NCBI GenBank assembly: GCA_947505885.1
Contig: CANNMN010000024.1
Span: forward strand, 1 to 11,096
Direction: 5' to 3'
Length of the DNA stretch: 11,096 bases
DNA from: Rickettsiales bacterium
GTDB lineage: Bacteria; Pseudomonadota; Alphaproteobacteria; Rickettsiales; UBA1997
A model generated the notes under the pieces. That model saw nothing but the letters and a program-made list of their open reading frames with translations, did no database searches and was not told the DNA's origin. Positions 1 through 6,830 of the stretch are shown in pieces; position 1 is the first letter of the stretch; every line of letters starts with the position of its first letter. Made by a program: the position numbers and the translations under genes.

Positions 1-1904
1 AAATAATCAGTAGAAAATGTAAGGCGACTCAGTTGTAAGCTAGTGCTAAGTTGGTTGACGTCATTTCTAAAATTAGATTCATTGAGCTGAAAAGCGTAAG
101 TCAGAATAAAGTATTTCTTCGCCTTATACATTGCCTGACCAATGTAATTCGAACGATTATTATCAGAAAAACCGCGAATAGAAACATCTTGGACGCGGTC
201 AACAATTCGATAACTTTGCCCAACAGTTAGGCCAAATTCACCAAACTTATTAAACAGAGATGATTTAACGCCATAGCTGGTGCGCTGCCCCGCCTCGTTG
301 CGATCAAAACCATAAATCCGATCCGAGGTAAAAAGATTACTGACCGTAAGTTCGGAATTATTACTGTCTTCATTTGGTATTTTGCTCGCGTCTTTTTTGT
401 AGGAACTCATTACCAAACTTGCCATTGGCTCAACCAACAAAGTATTTTTTTCATATTTTTTGATCAATGGTAGGCGCCAATTCGCTGAGAGTTCTGGCTT
501 GTAATTGGTTTGCACGTTTTGGTAGTAACTAGTCTGCGGTGTATTTTTAAAATTATCTTCAAGCCAATAAAAATCGCCCTGCACCTTGGAATTAAGTGTG
601 AATAAATTTCCGCCAGAATTAAATGGCAATATAGCCTCTGGGATCGTCGTGGCGCGTCGGTATTCAAGACCATCTTTGCGGTAAAGATTAGTAATGTTTG
701 AAGTCAGCGCAAATTTTTCTTTGTAAAATCTTGGCTTAGTTTCAACGTGAGAATCAAGCGATGGCAGCACAAATGGCGCGGCATCTTCGTAAGTTGTATT
801 TTCAAGCTCTTGCACCCTTACTGTTTTAATTGCGTAGTAATCGCGACCTTTGATGTAATCTACATTAGCTGTTGAAGTGGTGTAGGCTAAGTAACTCATG
901 TGGTAGTCACGCATGTAGTCACGATCGGAAATTGTGTTGATATTGAATTCAGCCCCAGTGTTGGTGGTAAAATCAAATCTGCCTCTACCAACAAGGCTTC
1001 CGCGATATTTGTCAGTGGTACGTTTTACGACTGTAAGGTTGTTGGTGTTGACGACTTTATTATTCGCAACTTCGAGATTTATTTTGTAATCACCGTAAGT
1101 TGTTAGGTGACGAAAATCATTCAAAACGATGAATTGGTTGTTAGTTGGATATAGTTGCGGCGTTACCGTCAAATCCATATTTGGCGCGATGTTGACGTAG
1201 TAAGGAGTTTTGAAGCCAATACCAAAATTCGTCGTGCGATTGTAAGAAGGATGCAAAAAGCCAGATTCCTTTTCTTTGCTCGGCATCGCGATGCTGGAGT
1301 AAGGAGTATAAAAAATCGGCACGTTGTAAATTTTGAAAATACTGTGTTTTCCCCTGATTTTACCCTCTTTTCGGTCGATTACTGTTTTGCTCGATTTGAG
1401 CGAAGCGAAGTCCCAAGTCTTTCCTGCAAGCGTATTGTCTTTACTAACTTCTTCATTCGGACAAATCGAAAAAACTGAGCTATAAAGTGTTGTAGTCATT
1501 GGATCTTCGCGCTCCATGCGTGAAGCAAAAAGATAGGAGCCGTCGTTAAAAAATATTCTGCTTTCGAGGAAAGTGCCCTTACTAAAGTCGTCCTTCATCT
1601 CAGCCTCTTTGGCAAGCATATTACCGATTTCGAGATTCTTAACTCGCACATTGCCAATGGCGCGGATCTTTGCCCCACCCTTGTCATAAATGATTTGATC
1701 GGCGTAAACAACTGAACCATCGCGAGTAACTTCAACATTTCCACTAGCCGTCATAATATTATGAACTCGGTCGCCGTCAATTTCGTCAGCTTTTAAAATT
1801 GTTTGCGCGTTTGGATCAGACTTAACCTTCCCTCCCATTGGCACAGCAAAGGAATTTGAAGAGAAAAAAAGCAGCAGTGGAAAAAGTAGTTTTACGTGCT
1901 TCAT
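1..1904 (-). CDS. lptD: LPS-assembly outer-membrane protein LptD (partial, C-terminus beyond window)
   Basis: LptD is the outer-membrane beta-barrel that, with LptE, inserts lipopolysaccharide into the outer leaflet. The frame stays open from the ATG at 1904 to the left edge (634 codons), so the barrel's C-terminal end is missing. Residues 1-20 form a signal peptide (basic MKHVK, hydrophobic core, ending SFA). Residues about 35-130 look like the OstA/LptA beta-jellyroll domain (LKADEIDGDR, ASGNVEVTRDG, AIGNVRVKN). The barrel entry carries the family motifs VPIFYTPYSSIAMPS (195-209), KESGFLHPSYN (212-222) and PYYVNIAPNMDLTVTPQ (234-250), followed by alternating aromatic/polar strands. Only one cysteine is seen in the visible part (C148, in YSSVFSICPN), at the place where relatives often have a two-Cys motif. 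It follows secD after 69 bp on the same strand, probably co-transcribed, with a hairpin repeat between. No clear ribosome binding site precedes the ATG. Confidence 0.93.
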   Translation of the reverse strand, partial: MKHVKLLFPLLLFFSSNSFAVPMGGKVKSDPNAQTILKADEIDGDRVHNIMTASGNVEVTRDGSVVYADQIIYDKGGAKIRAIGNVRVKNLEIGNMLAKEAEMKDDFSKGTFLESRIFFNDGSYLFASRMEREDPMTTTLYSSVFSICPNEEVSKDNTLAGKTWDFASLKSSKTVIDRKEGKIRGKHSIFKIYNVPIFYTPYSSIAMPSKEKESGFLHPSYNRTTNFGIGFKTPYYVNIAPNMDLTVTPQLYPTNNQFIVLNDFRHLTTYGDYKINLEVANNKVVNTNNLTVVKRTTDKYRGSLVGRGRFDFTTNTGAEFNINTISDRDYMRDYHMSYLAYTTSTANVDYIKGRDYYAIKTVRVQELENTTYEDAAPFVLPSLDSHVETKPRFYKEKFALTSNITNLYRKDGLEYRRATTIPEAILPFNSGGNLFTLNSKVQGDFYWLEDNFKNTPQTSYYQNVQTNYKPELSANWRLPLIKKYEKNTLLVEPMASLVMSSYKKDASKIPNEDSNNSELTVSNLFTSDRIYGFDRNEAGQRTSYGVKSSLFNKFGEFGLTVGQSYRIVDRVQDVSIRGFSDNNRSNYIGQAMYKAKKYFILTYAFQLNESNFRNDVNQLSTSLQLSRLTFSTDY

Positions 1905-1917
1905 TAACCGTAGTCAG

Positions 1918-1959
1918 CCTGAGATTGTCGAAGCATGTGCACCCCTCGACAATCTCAGG
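1918..1959. repeat. Perfect 14-bp inverted repeat (REP-like) between secD and lptD
   Basis: CCTGAGATTGTCGA (1918-1931) and its exact reverse complement TCGACAATCTCAGG (1946-1959) enclose a 14-nt loop. The core resembles the widespread CCTGAGC-TGTCGAAG palindromes of alphaproteobacterial intergenic regions. It is also similar to the repeat at 6657-6685. It lies in the secD-lptD spacer, ending 13 bp before the lptD start on the transcript. It could stabilise the secD 3' end or modulate lptD translation. There is no U-run on the lptD side, so it is not a classical terminator. Confidence 0.8.
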
Positions 1960-1973
1960 GTGGATCCCCCTAA

Positions 1974-3500
1974 TTAAATCAAATTAAGTTTCTTCGGTCT
2001 CGCTTTTTTCAACCAAATCGCAATCAGCATTCGCGTTAAAATAATCGCTGAAAACATTGAGGAGACAATGCCGATTGAAAGCGTTACTGCAAAACCCTTC
2101 ACTGGACCGTTACCAAAAAGATAAAGGAAAAAGGCGACTATTAGCGTCGTTAAATTCGAATCTATAATTGTGCGAAAAGCCTGATTGAATCCGAGTTCGA
2201 TTGAAGCAAGCACAGCTTTTTTCTCGCGCAATTCTTCCTTAATGCGCTCAAAAATTAACACATTGGCATCAACCGACATGCCCATTGTTAAAACGATTCC
2301 AGCAATTCCCGGTAATGTTAGAGTCGCGCCAATTGCTGCTAGAACGGCAATGATGATAGCAATGTTTATTAGCATTGCTACGTTGGCAAGTAAGCCAAAA
2401 AATCCGTAGAATAAAAGCATAAAACTGCCAATGAAAGCAACGGCAACAAGGACTGAGAGCTTACCGCTATTAATTGAGTCAAGTCCAAGCGAAGGGCCAA
2501 CAGTTCTTTCTTCAACAATCTTAAGAGGCGTTGGCAACGCGCCAGCTCTGAGCAGAAGCGCGACTTCACTCGCTTCTTTTGTGGTGAAATTTCCTGAAAT
2601 TACTCCTGATCCTTGATTGATTACGCCGTTAATTTTAGGCGCAGTAACCACTTTTCCATCGAGCACAATTGCCAAAATTTTACCAACATTATCTTTGGTG
2701 ATTTGTGCAAATTTACGTGAACCAATAGCGTTAAAACGAAAATTCACCGCCGGCATTCCTTCGTGGTAAGTTGGATTGGCATCGGTAAGTAAATCACCAC
2801 TTAAGACCACCTCTTTCTTAACTGGATATTGACGATTTTCGTAATCAAACAACCTCATTACATCTTGTTCTGTGTGATTTTCGGCTAAGAAATGAAAAGT
2901 CATTTTCGCTGTTTTTCCAAGCAAAGATTTAAGTTCAGAAGAATTTTCAATTCCTGGAACTTGCAGCAAAATTCTGTCTTCACCTTGCGCCTGAATCGTT
3001 GGTTCTTTTGTACCATTTTCGTCAATCCGACGACGAATAATTTCAATCGATTGCTTGATCAGGTTTTGTTTAATCACCACCAATTCTGCGTCAGAAAAAT
3101 AGACCTGAAACTGACCAGAATTTTCAGCAACTTCAACATTTCCGCTAAGTTTTTTGATTAATTTCTTCGCCAATTTTTTCTGTTCTTCGTCAGTAAGAGT
3201 AAAAATAATTTTACTGCCAGCTAGCTCTGGCAATACCCGCACAGATTCATCGCGAAAAGAATTTTTGATTTCATCGCGCAAATTTGTTAGCTGTTCTTTA
3301 ACGTAGTAATCAAAATCCACCTCAAGCATCAACTGAGATCCGCCGCGTAAATCGAGACCGAGATTCACTTTTTGCTGCGGCAAAATTTTCTGAACGAAAG
3401 ATTCGCCACTTCCAATCAACATTGATGGAGCAGCATAAATTAAGGAGATGAGGCAGATTAACGAAATAAAAAGAATTTTGCCTTTGGAGAAATGAAGCAT
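1974..3500 (-). CDS. secD: Protein translocase subunit SecD
   Basis: SecD is an inner-membrane component of the SecDF-YajC complex. It uses the proton-motive force to pull exported proteins out on the periplasmic side. Length is 508 residues, shorter than E. coli SecD but normal for compact alphaproteobacterial versions. TM1 lies at about 8-26. The P1 region opens with LGLDLRGGSQLMLEVD (47-62) and holds RRRIDENGTKEPTIQAQGED (157-176), followed by DRILLQVPG. RAGALPTPL (318-326) and ERTVGPSLG (331-339) precede a five-helix membrane block from about 346. This block contains the proton-path motif GMSVDANVLIFERIKEE (407-423) and TIIDSNLTTLI (444-454). The start lies 3 bp after the yajC stop, so translational coupling is likely. 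The usual partner secF is not the next gene: lptD follows instead. The product is about 508 residues with no fused SecF domain. Confidence 0.97.
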   Translation of the reverse strand: MLHFSKGKILFISLICLISLIYAAPSMLIGSGESFVQKILPQQKVNLGLDLRGGSQLMLEVDFDYYVKEQLTNLRDEIKNSFRDESVRVLPELAGSKIIFTLTDEEQKKLAKKLIKKLSGNVEVAENSGQFQVYFSDAELVVIKQNLIKQSIEIIRRRIDENGTKEPTIQAQGEDRILLQVPGIENSSELKSLLGKTAKMTFHFLAENHTEQDVMRLFDYENRQYPVKKEVVLSGDLLTDANPTYHEGMPAVNFRFNAIGSRKFAQITKDNVGKILAIVLDGKVVTAPKINGVINQGSGVISGNFTTKEASEVALLLRAGALPTPLKIVEERTVGPSLGLDSINSGKLSVLVAVAFIGSFMLLFYGFFGLLANVAMLINIAIIIAVLAAIGATLTLPGIAGIVLTMGMSVDANVLIFERIKEELREKKAVLASIELGFNQAFRTIIDSNLTTLIVAFFLYLFGNGPVKGFAVTLSIGIVSSMFSAIILTRMLIAIWLKKARPKKLNLI

Positions 3501-3503
3501 TTT

Positions 3504-3839
3504 TTACTTAGTTTTTTTGTTTTCTTCTTGAACGAAATCAGAGACGTAATTTTTCATAATTTTTACACGAACACCTTCGGCAATTTCGATTTCAACTTGG
3601 TTTTCTTTAACCAGAACTTCTTTCACCACGCCAATAATTCCACCATTGGTCACAATTTTGTTTCCAGTTTTTAGGTTGTTCACCAACTCTTGATGGTCCT
3701 TCATTTTCTTGCTTTGCGGACGAATAATAAGGAAGTAAAAAATCGCAAAAATTGCAATTAACGGAACGAAACTAGCGAAGGAAAAAGATTGCGAAGCTGC
3801 AGCTGCAGCTTCTTGTGCGAAGGCTTGAGAGATGAACAT
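3504..3839 (-). CDS. yajC: Preprotein translocase accessory subunit YajC
   Basis: This is a small single-pass membrane protein that associates with SecDF, 111 residues long. An Ala-rich N-terminus (MFISQAFAQEAAAAA), typical of alphaproteobacterial YajC, precedes the transmembrane helix at about 22-38. The family signature follows directly: RPQSKKMKDH (40-49), LKTGNKIVTNGGIIG (56-70) and a basic/acidic beta-rich tail (VEIEIAEGVRVKIMK). It is immediately upstream of secD with a 3-bp gap, the standard yajC-secD arrangement. A 99-bp spacer containing a foldable segment separates it from the upstream lipoprotein gene, so yajC-secD may have its own promoter. The sequence before the ATG is A/T-rich, with no Shine-Dalgarno motif. 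Confidence 0.96.
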   Translation of the reverse strand: MFISQAFAQEAAAAASQSFSFASFVPLIAIFAIFYFLIIRPQSKKMKDHQELVNNLKTGNKIVTNGGIIGVVKEVLVKENQVEIEIAEGVRVKIMKNYVSDFVQEENKKTK

Positions 3840-3860
3840 ATTTTTTAAAATAGATATTTA

Positions 3861-3920
3861 AATCGGTCGAACAGGTTCGAGATCTGGCGAGTTAAAGCTC
3901 AAGAGGTCTCAAATCCGATC
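3861..3920. other. Foldable intergenic segment upstream of yajC
   Basis: Several short complementary stretches nest together here. ATCGG (3862-3866) can pair with CCGAT (3915-3919). TCGAA-CAGG-TTCGA (3867-3880) forms a perfect 5-bp hairpin. GATC (3881-3884) can pair with GGTC (3905-3908, one wobble), enclosing GAG/CTC (3889-3891/3898-3900). Together this would make a three-way junction. It could be a decayed palindromic repeat, a leader element of yajC, or chance. It was inspected as a possible tRNA because of GGTTCGA, but no acceptor or anticodon arm fits. Whether it is functional is unknown. Confidence 0.3.
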
Positions 3921-3938
3921 GACAGACGGATGGGTAAA

Positions 3939-4133
3939 TTACTCGTTGCTTTGCAGCAAAAGCTCCTTCAACCGCGCAACGCTTTCTTCGCTTTGCTCAG
4001 TTGTAGGTTTTTCAGGATTATTTGGGTCGGGCATTTCGGCAAAATTTGGCGGCATTGTTAAAGGATCATCCTTACCTTTAGAGCAAGAAAATCCGCCAAA
4101 AACTAAAAATAAAATTAAGATTTTTTTGAACAT
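3939..4133 (-). CDS. Small lipoprotein, DUF3035/BamF-like
   Basis: The product is 64 residues if read from the ATG at 4133. That start puts MFKKILILFLVFGGFSC at the N-terminus, a short lipoprotein signal with the lipidated residue at Cys17. The lipobox is GFSC, whose -3 Gly is unusual (Leu is normal). An in-frame ATG at 4178 would add 15 charged residues ahead of the signal and is less likely. The mature part carries DPLTMPPNFAEMPDPNNPEK, resembling the PL-x-LPP-[DN]F pattern of DUF3035 lipoproteins. As far as I recall, these are sometimes annotated as BAM-complex subunit BamF and occur next to lspA in alphaproteobacteria. The tail (ESVARLKELLL) is helical. The gene overlaps the end of lspA by 19 bp, implying coupled translation. 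An LptM-like lipoprotein (short, CxxKG-PL-PP pattern, linked to LptD) is an alternative. The family assignment is by motif only. Confidence 0.65.
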   Translation of the reverse strand: MFKKILILFLVFGGFSCSKGKDDPLTMPPNFAEMPDPNNPEKPTTEQSEESVARLKELLLQSNE

Positions 4134-4603
4134 AGAAGATCGTCTAAAAGTAAAATTGCGACTCCGATGAATATGCACGAGTCAGCTAAATTGAAAGCTG
4201 GCCAATGGTAAGTAGAAATATGAAAATCCAAAAAGTCAGCAACTGCGCCATTCTGAATTCGGTCAATTACATTACCAAAAGCCCCGCCAATAATCAGACC
4301 AAGAGCCCAAGCAAAATGCAATTTTTCATTGCGGTAAAGCCAGAAAAAAAGCACCAAAGCAATCCCTCCCTGCAAGCAAGAAAAAATAATTTGGCTGTTT
4401 TCAAGATTGCTAAACATGCCAAAACTCACACCATGATTCAAAACTTTTACCAGCGAAAAAAAGCTGAAGATTTGAATTTCAGGATTGATTGAGCCTTGTT
4501 GCTCTAAGAGAGAAAAGATCAGTTGCTTGCTTAACAAATCACAAAATGTGACCGTGATTATAACAAAAATCCCGAGTAAAAATAATTTTTTTCTAACCAA
4601 CAT
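4115..4603 (-). CDS. lspA: Lipoprotein signal peptidase (signal peptidase II)
   Basis: This is an inner-membrane aspartyl protease that removes signal peptides from prolipoproteins after diacylglyceryl transfer. Length is 162 residues, the usual size, with four hydrophobic segments (about 7-22, 70-90, 96-112, 135-155). Family motifs present are DLLSKQ (22-27), NHGVSFGMF (56-64), GGAFGNVIDRIQNGAVADFLDF (106-127) and WPAFNLADSCIF (134-145). The catalytic aspartates are Asp114 (in NVIDR) and Asp141 (in NLAD). It is the first gene of the minus-strand run and overlaps a small lipoprotein gene by 19 bp, a probable substrate. Its start lies 3 bp from the fmt start on the other strand, so its promoter must be inside fmt coding sequence. 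No Shine-Dalgarno sequence is seen. Confidence 0.97.
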   Translation of the reverse strand: MLVRKKLFLLGIFVIITVTFCDLLSKQLIFSLLEQQGSINPEIQIFSFFSLVKVLNHGVSFGMFSNLENSQIIFSCLQGGIALVLFFWLYRNEKLHFAWALGLIIGGAFGNVIDRIQNGAVADFLDFHISTYHWPAFNLADSCIFIGVAILLLDDLLCSKKS

Positions 4604-4606
4604 TTA

Positions 4607-5512
4607 ATGAAAATAATCTTCATGGGCACGCCTGAGTTTGCTTGTCCAACTTTAAAAAAGTTACTCGCCCAACAGAATAACGATCCTAAATTTGAAATTG
4701 TTGCTGTCTACAGCCGAGAGCCACAAATCGGTGGTCGCGGGCATAAATTACAAAATTCGCCAATTCATAATTTGGCACTGCAAAATGGTTTAAGAATAAT
4801 CACGCCAAAAACTTTACGTGATGCAGCGGTGCAGAAAGAATTTTCTAGCTTCGATGCTGACGCCGCGGTGGTCGTTGCTTACGGATTAATTCTGCCGCAA
4901 GAGATTCTAGACGGTACAAAATTAGGCTGCTTCAACATTCACCCCTCTCTTCTTCCAAGATGGCGTGGAGCTGCGCCAATTCAGCGCACAATCATGTCTG
5001 GCGACAAGGAAACGGCAGTTTGCGTGATTAAAATGGAAAAGGGCTTAGACAGCGGCGAAATCGTCGCAAAGCTCGATTACAACCTTTCTGGAAAAGAAAC
5101 TTACGCTGAATTGGAAAAAGAATTTTCAGAAATAGGCGCAGAACTTTTGGTTAAATCTTTAAAAGGAAATTTGCACGGAATCAAACAAGACGAGGTCGGA
5201 CTCACTTACGCCAAAAAACTCGAAAAGTCTGAATGCGAGATCGACTGGAAAAAATCTGCAGAAGAAATCGATTGCCACATCCGTGGATTAAGTGGCTCTC
5301 TTGGCGCTTATTTCATGTTTAAAGAAGAGAAGATAAAAATCTTTTCAGCAGAAATTTTGGACAAAAATTCTTGCGAAAATGCAGTGGGAGAAATTTTAAA
5401 AAGTGATTTTTCGATTCAGTGTGGGCGTGGAGTAATAAGACCTCTAACCCTACAACGCCAAGGAAAGAAAGCGATGTCTCTGGAAGAATTTTTACGCGGA
5501 ATTAAGATTTAA
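4607..5512 (+). CDS. fmt: Methionyl-tRNA formyltransferase
   Basis: This cytoplasmic enzyme transfers a formyl group from 10-formyl-tetrahydrofolate to Met-tRNA(fMet) for translation initiation. Length is 301 residues, slightly shorter than E. coli Fmt. The N-terminus MKIIFMGTPEFACPTLKKLL is the family's Rossmann start and supports the ATG at 4607. The catalytic core has FNIHPSLLPRWRGAAPIQR (109-127), with Asn110 and His112, and GLDSGEIV (146-153), with Asp148. The C-terminal OB-like domain starts at about 205 (KSECEIDWKKSAEEI) and includes RGVIRPLTLQRQGKKAM. The common partner def (peptide deformylase) is not adjacent. The start is back to back with lspA, and the upstream sequence is A/T-rich with no Shine-Dalgarno motif. 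TATAAC at 4559-4564, inside lspA, is a weak -10 candidate. Confidence 0.97.
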   Translation: MKIIFMGTPEFACPTLKKLLAQQNNDPKFEIVAVYSREPQIGGRGHKLQNSPIHNLALQNGLRIITPKTLRDAAVQKEFSSFDADAAVVVAYGLILPQEILDGTKLGCFNIHPSLLPRWRGAAPIQRTIMSGDKETAVCVIKMEKGLDSGEIVAKLDYNLSGKETYAELEKEFSEIGAELLVKSLKGNLHGIKQDEVGLTYAKKLEKSECEIDWKKSAEEIDCHIRGLSGSLGAYFMFKEEKIKIFSAEILDKNSCENAVGEILKSDFSIQCGRGVIRPLTLQRQGKKAMSLEEFLRGIKI

Positions 5513-5602
5513 AAAACTCTCTTTTTCTGCAGAATTTGCTCCGCAAAAAGCAAAGAATTGTCGAGTGTTTTTTACCTCTGCTGATTTTTTCTTAATCGGG
5601 TT

Positions 5603-5941
5603 TTATTTCTTCTCACCAAAAGCGCGTGGATCAAAAAGTGTTTCGAATTTATTCTTCATTCCGTCGAAATCTTTTGCATCCGCCGGTGCATCTTTTTTCT
5701 TCGTAATCACCGGCCATTTTTTTGAATATTCACGATTGATTTCAACCCATTTCAACAAGTCTGGTGACTCAGGCGAAATTGCTTCGGCCGGGCATTCAAG
5801 AACACAAACGCCGCAATCAATGCAAGCCTCTGGATCAATCACTAACATATTTTCACCTTCGTAAAAACAATCGACCGGGCAAACAGAAACGCAGTCAGTG
5901 TATTTGCAGCGAACACAATTATCAGTTACAACGTAAGTCAT
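5603..5941 (-). CDS. fdxA: Seven-iron ferredoxin, FdxA type
   Basis: This is a soluble low-potential electron carrier with one [3Fe-4S] and one [4Fe-4S] cluster. Length is 112 residues, standard for alphaproteobacterial FdxA. By analogy with Azotobacter ferredoxin I, Cys9, Cys17 and Cys50 would hold the 3Fe cluster (Cys12 being the spare). Cys21, Cys40, Cys43 and Cys46 would hold the 4Fe cluster, in [12 protein letters not shown]. The conserved [15 protein letters not shown] stretch (21-35) is intact, as is the C-terminal extension with the [10 protein letters not shown] motif. Its ATG overlaps the ccmC stop as ATGA (5938-5941), so it is almost certainly co-translated with ccmC. GAGAAG about 11 nt upstream of the ATG is the nearest thing to a Shine-Dalgarno sequence in the window. 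The physiological partner is not visible here. Confidence 0.96.
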   Translation of the reverse strand: MTYVVTDNCVRCKYTDCVSVCPVDCFYEGENMLVIDPEACIDCGVCVLECPAEAISPESPDLLKWVEINREYSKKWPVITKKKDAPADAKDFDGMKNKFETLFDPRAFGEKK

Positions 5942-6639
5942 TTTTTCTTCTCAAGAATTGCGCTTCGAACTCGAAGCAGTGACAGGAAAACAAAGTAAGA
6001 AAAATACACAACAAACATCAGAAGCAAAGGCTTGAGCATCAGTGGGTCAATGGCCACTCCACCCTTGCGTAAAATGCTCGCTGGCTGGTGAAGAGAGTTC
6101 CAATATTCGACCGAAAATTTTACAATTGGCACATTGATAAAACCGATAATTGAGATGATCGCAGCAATGCGCTCGCCCTTGCTTCTATCCTCAAAAGAAT
6201 CGAGCAAAATAATGTAGCCAAGATAAAGGAAAAATAAAACTAACACCGAAGTTAGTCGCGCATCCCAAACCCACCAAGTGCCCCAGATCGGCTTGCCCCA
6301 GATGCTGCCGGTGGCCAAAGTAATAAAAGCGAACATTGCTCCGATTAATGCAATAGAACGTGCAATCAAATAAAAAAATGGATTTTTCCAAATGAATCCA
6401 GAGAGATTAAAGATGGCGAGCAACGTATAAATCAAAAGTGCCATCCAAGCCGCTGGAACATGCACATACATTATTAGCACAGCATTGCTTTGCTGGTAAT
6501 CATTTGGAGAATTTAGAATCGAAGGAATTGCCAAGGCCAAAAAAATTGCAAAGGTTGCAAAAGAAAATGGCGCAAAAAAACGAAAATTTTTTTCGAAATT
6601 TTGAAATAAAAATAGGTGGCGGAAAAGTTGTTTGAACAT
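5938..6639 (-). CDS. ccmC: Heme exporter / cytochrome c maturation protein CcmC
   Basis: CcmC is an inner-membrane protein of System I cytochrome c maturation. It handles heme and promotes its attachment to CcmE. Length is 233 residues from the ATG at 6639, with six hydrophobic helices. The tryptophan-rich heme-handling motif [19 protein letters not shown] (113-131) is intact. The two axial-ligand histidines are His60 (YVHVPAAW) and His184 (NSLHQPAS). A longer frame starting at 6693 adds 18 residues (MVLSPFERLRVTLYVLVK). That extension translates a REP-like repeat and is rejected as a start. ccmA, ccmB, ccmD and ccmE are not in the window, suggesting the dispersed ccm organisation known in Rickettsiales. 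It is followed by fdxA with a 4-bp overlap. Confidence 0.95.
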   Translation of the reverse strand: MFKQLFRHLFLFQNFEKNFRFFAPFSFATFAIFLALAIPSILNSPNDYQQSNAVLIMYVHVPAAWMALLIYTLLAIFNLSGFIWKNPFFYLIARSIALIGAMFAFITLATGSIWGKPIWGTWWVWDARLTSVLVLFFLYLGYIILLDSFEDRSKGERIAAIISIIGFINVPIVKFSVEYWNSLHQPASILRKGGVAIDPLMLKPLLLMFVVYFSYFVFLSLLRVRSAILEKKK

Positions 6640-6656
6640 TTTTACTAGAACATAAA

Positions 6657-6685
6657 GCGTCACCCTGAGCCTTTCGAAGGGCGAC
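6657..6685. repeat. REP-like palindrome upstream of ccmC
   Basis: GTCACCCT and AGGGCGAC are inverted with one mismatch around GAGCCTTTCGA. The sequence CACCCTGAGCCTTTCGAAGG is a classic alphaproteobacterial intergenic repeat core, related to the one at 1918-1959. It lies just before the ccmC start and is read through in the ccmC frame, creating a spurious N-terminal extension (SPFERLRVTL). Confidence 0.75.
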
Positions 6686-6747
6686 AACACCAAAGACTCT
6701 AGGAAAGAAATTACTAATCACAAATTTTAGCGCAAAAAGTACCTAGT

Positions 6748-6830
6748 CATCCTCGCGAAGGCGAGGATGAAGGATAAAGTATCGGATTAAGCAACTAATC
6801 CTCCTGGATCCCCGCCTTCGCGAGGATGAC
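6748..6830. repeat. Nested inverted repeat, GTCATCCTCGCGAAGG family
   Basis: The left arm, GTCATCCTCGCGAAGGCGAG then GAT (6748-6770), is repeated inverted at 6808-6830 with one mismatch over 23 bp. The spacer between the arms is 37 bp. The left arm is also a perfect hairpin by itself: CATCCTCGC, a GAAG loop, then GCGAGGATG (6749-6770). The element is much richer in GC than its surroundings. Related GTCAT-CCTCGCGAAGGCGGGGATCC repeats are common between genes in alphaproteobacteria. Confidence 0.8.

Noticed and set aside
1390..1420. TTGAGCGAAGCGAAGTCCC inside lptD, similar to the palindrome cores
   Set aside because: It encodes WDFASLKS at a position where LptD relatives have a comparable W-x-x-x-A segment. 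There is no second arm, so it is probably coincidental.
464..1478. Open frames of 60-107 codons within 464-1478 on either strand
   Set aside because: They are shadows of lptD, whose minus-strand frame is continuous and shows family motifs throughout.
3840..3938. Possible tRNA gene suggested by GGTTCGA
   Set aside because: No 7-bp acceptor stem, anticodon arm or D-arm can be placed around it.
5513..5602. Intrinsic terminator between convergent fmt and fdxA
   Set aside because: TTTGC-TCC-GCAAA (5535-5547) and a bulged CTTTTT/AAAAAG pairing exist, but the stem is short and low in GC. Not enough to call.
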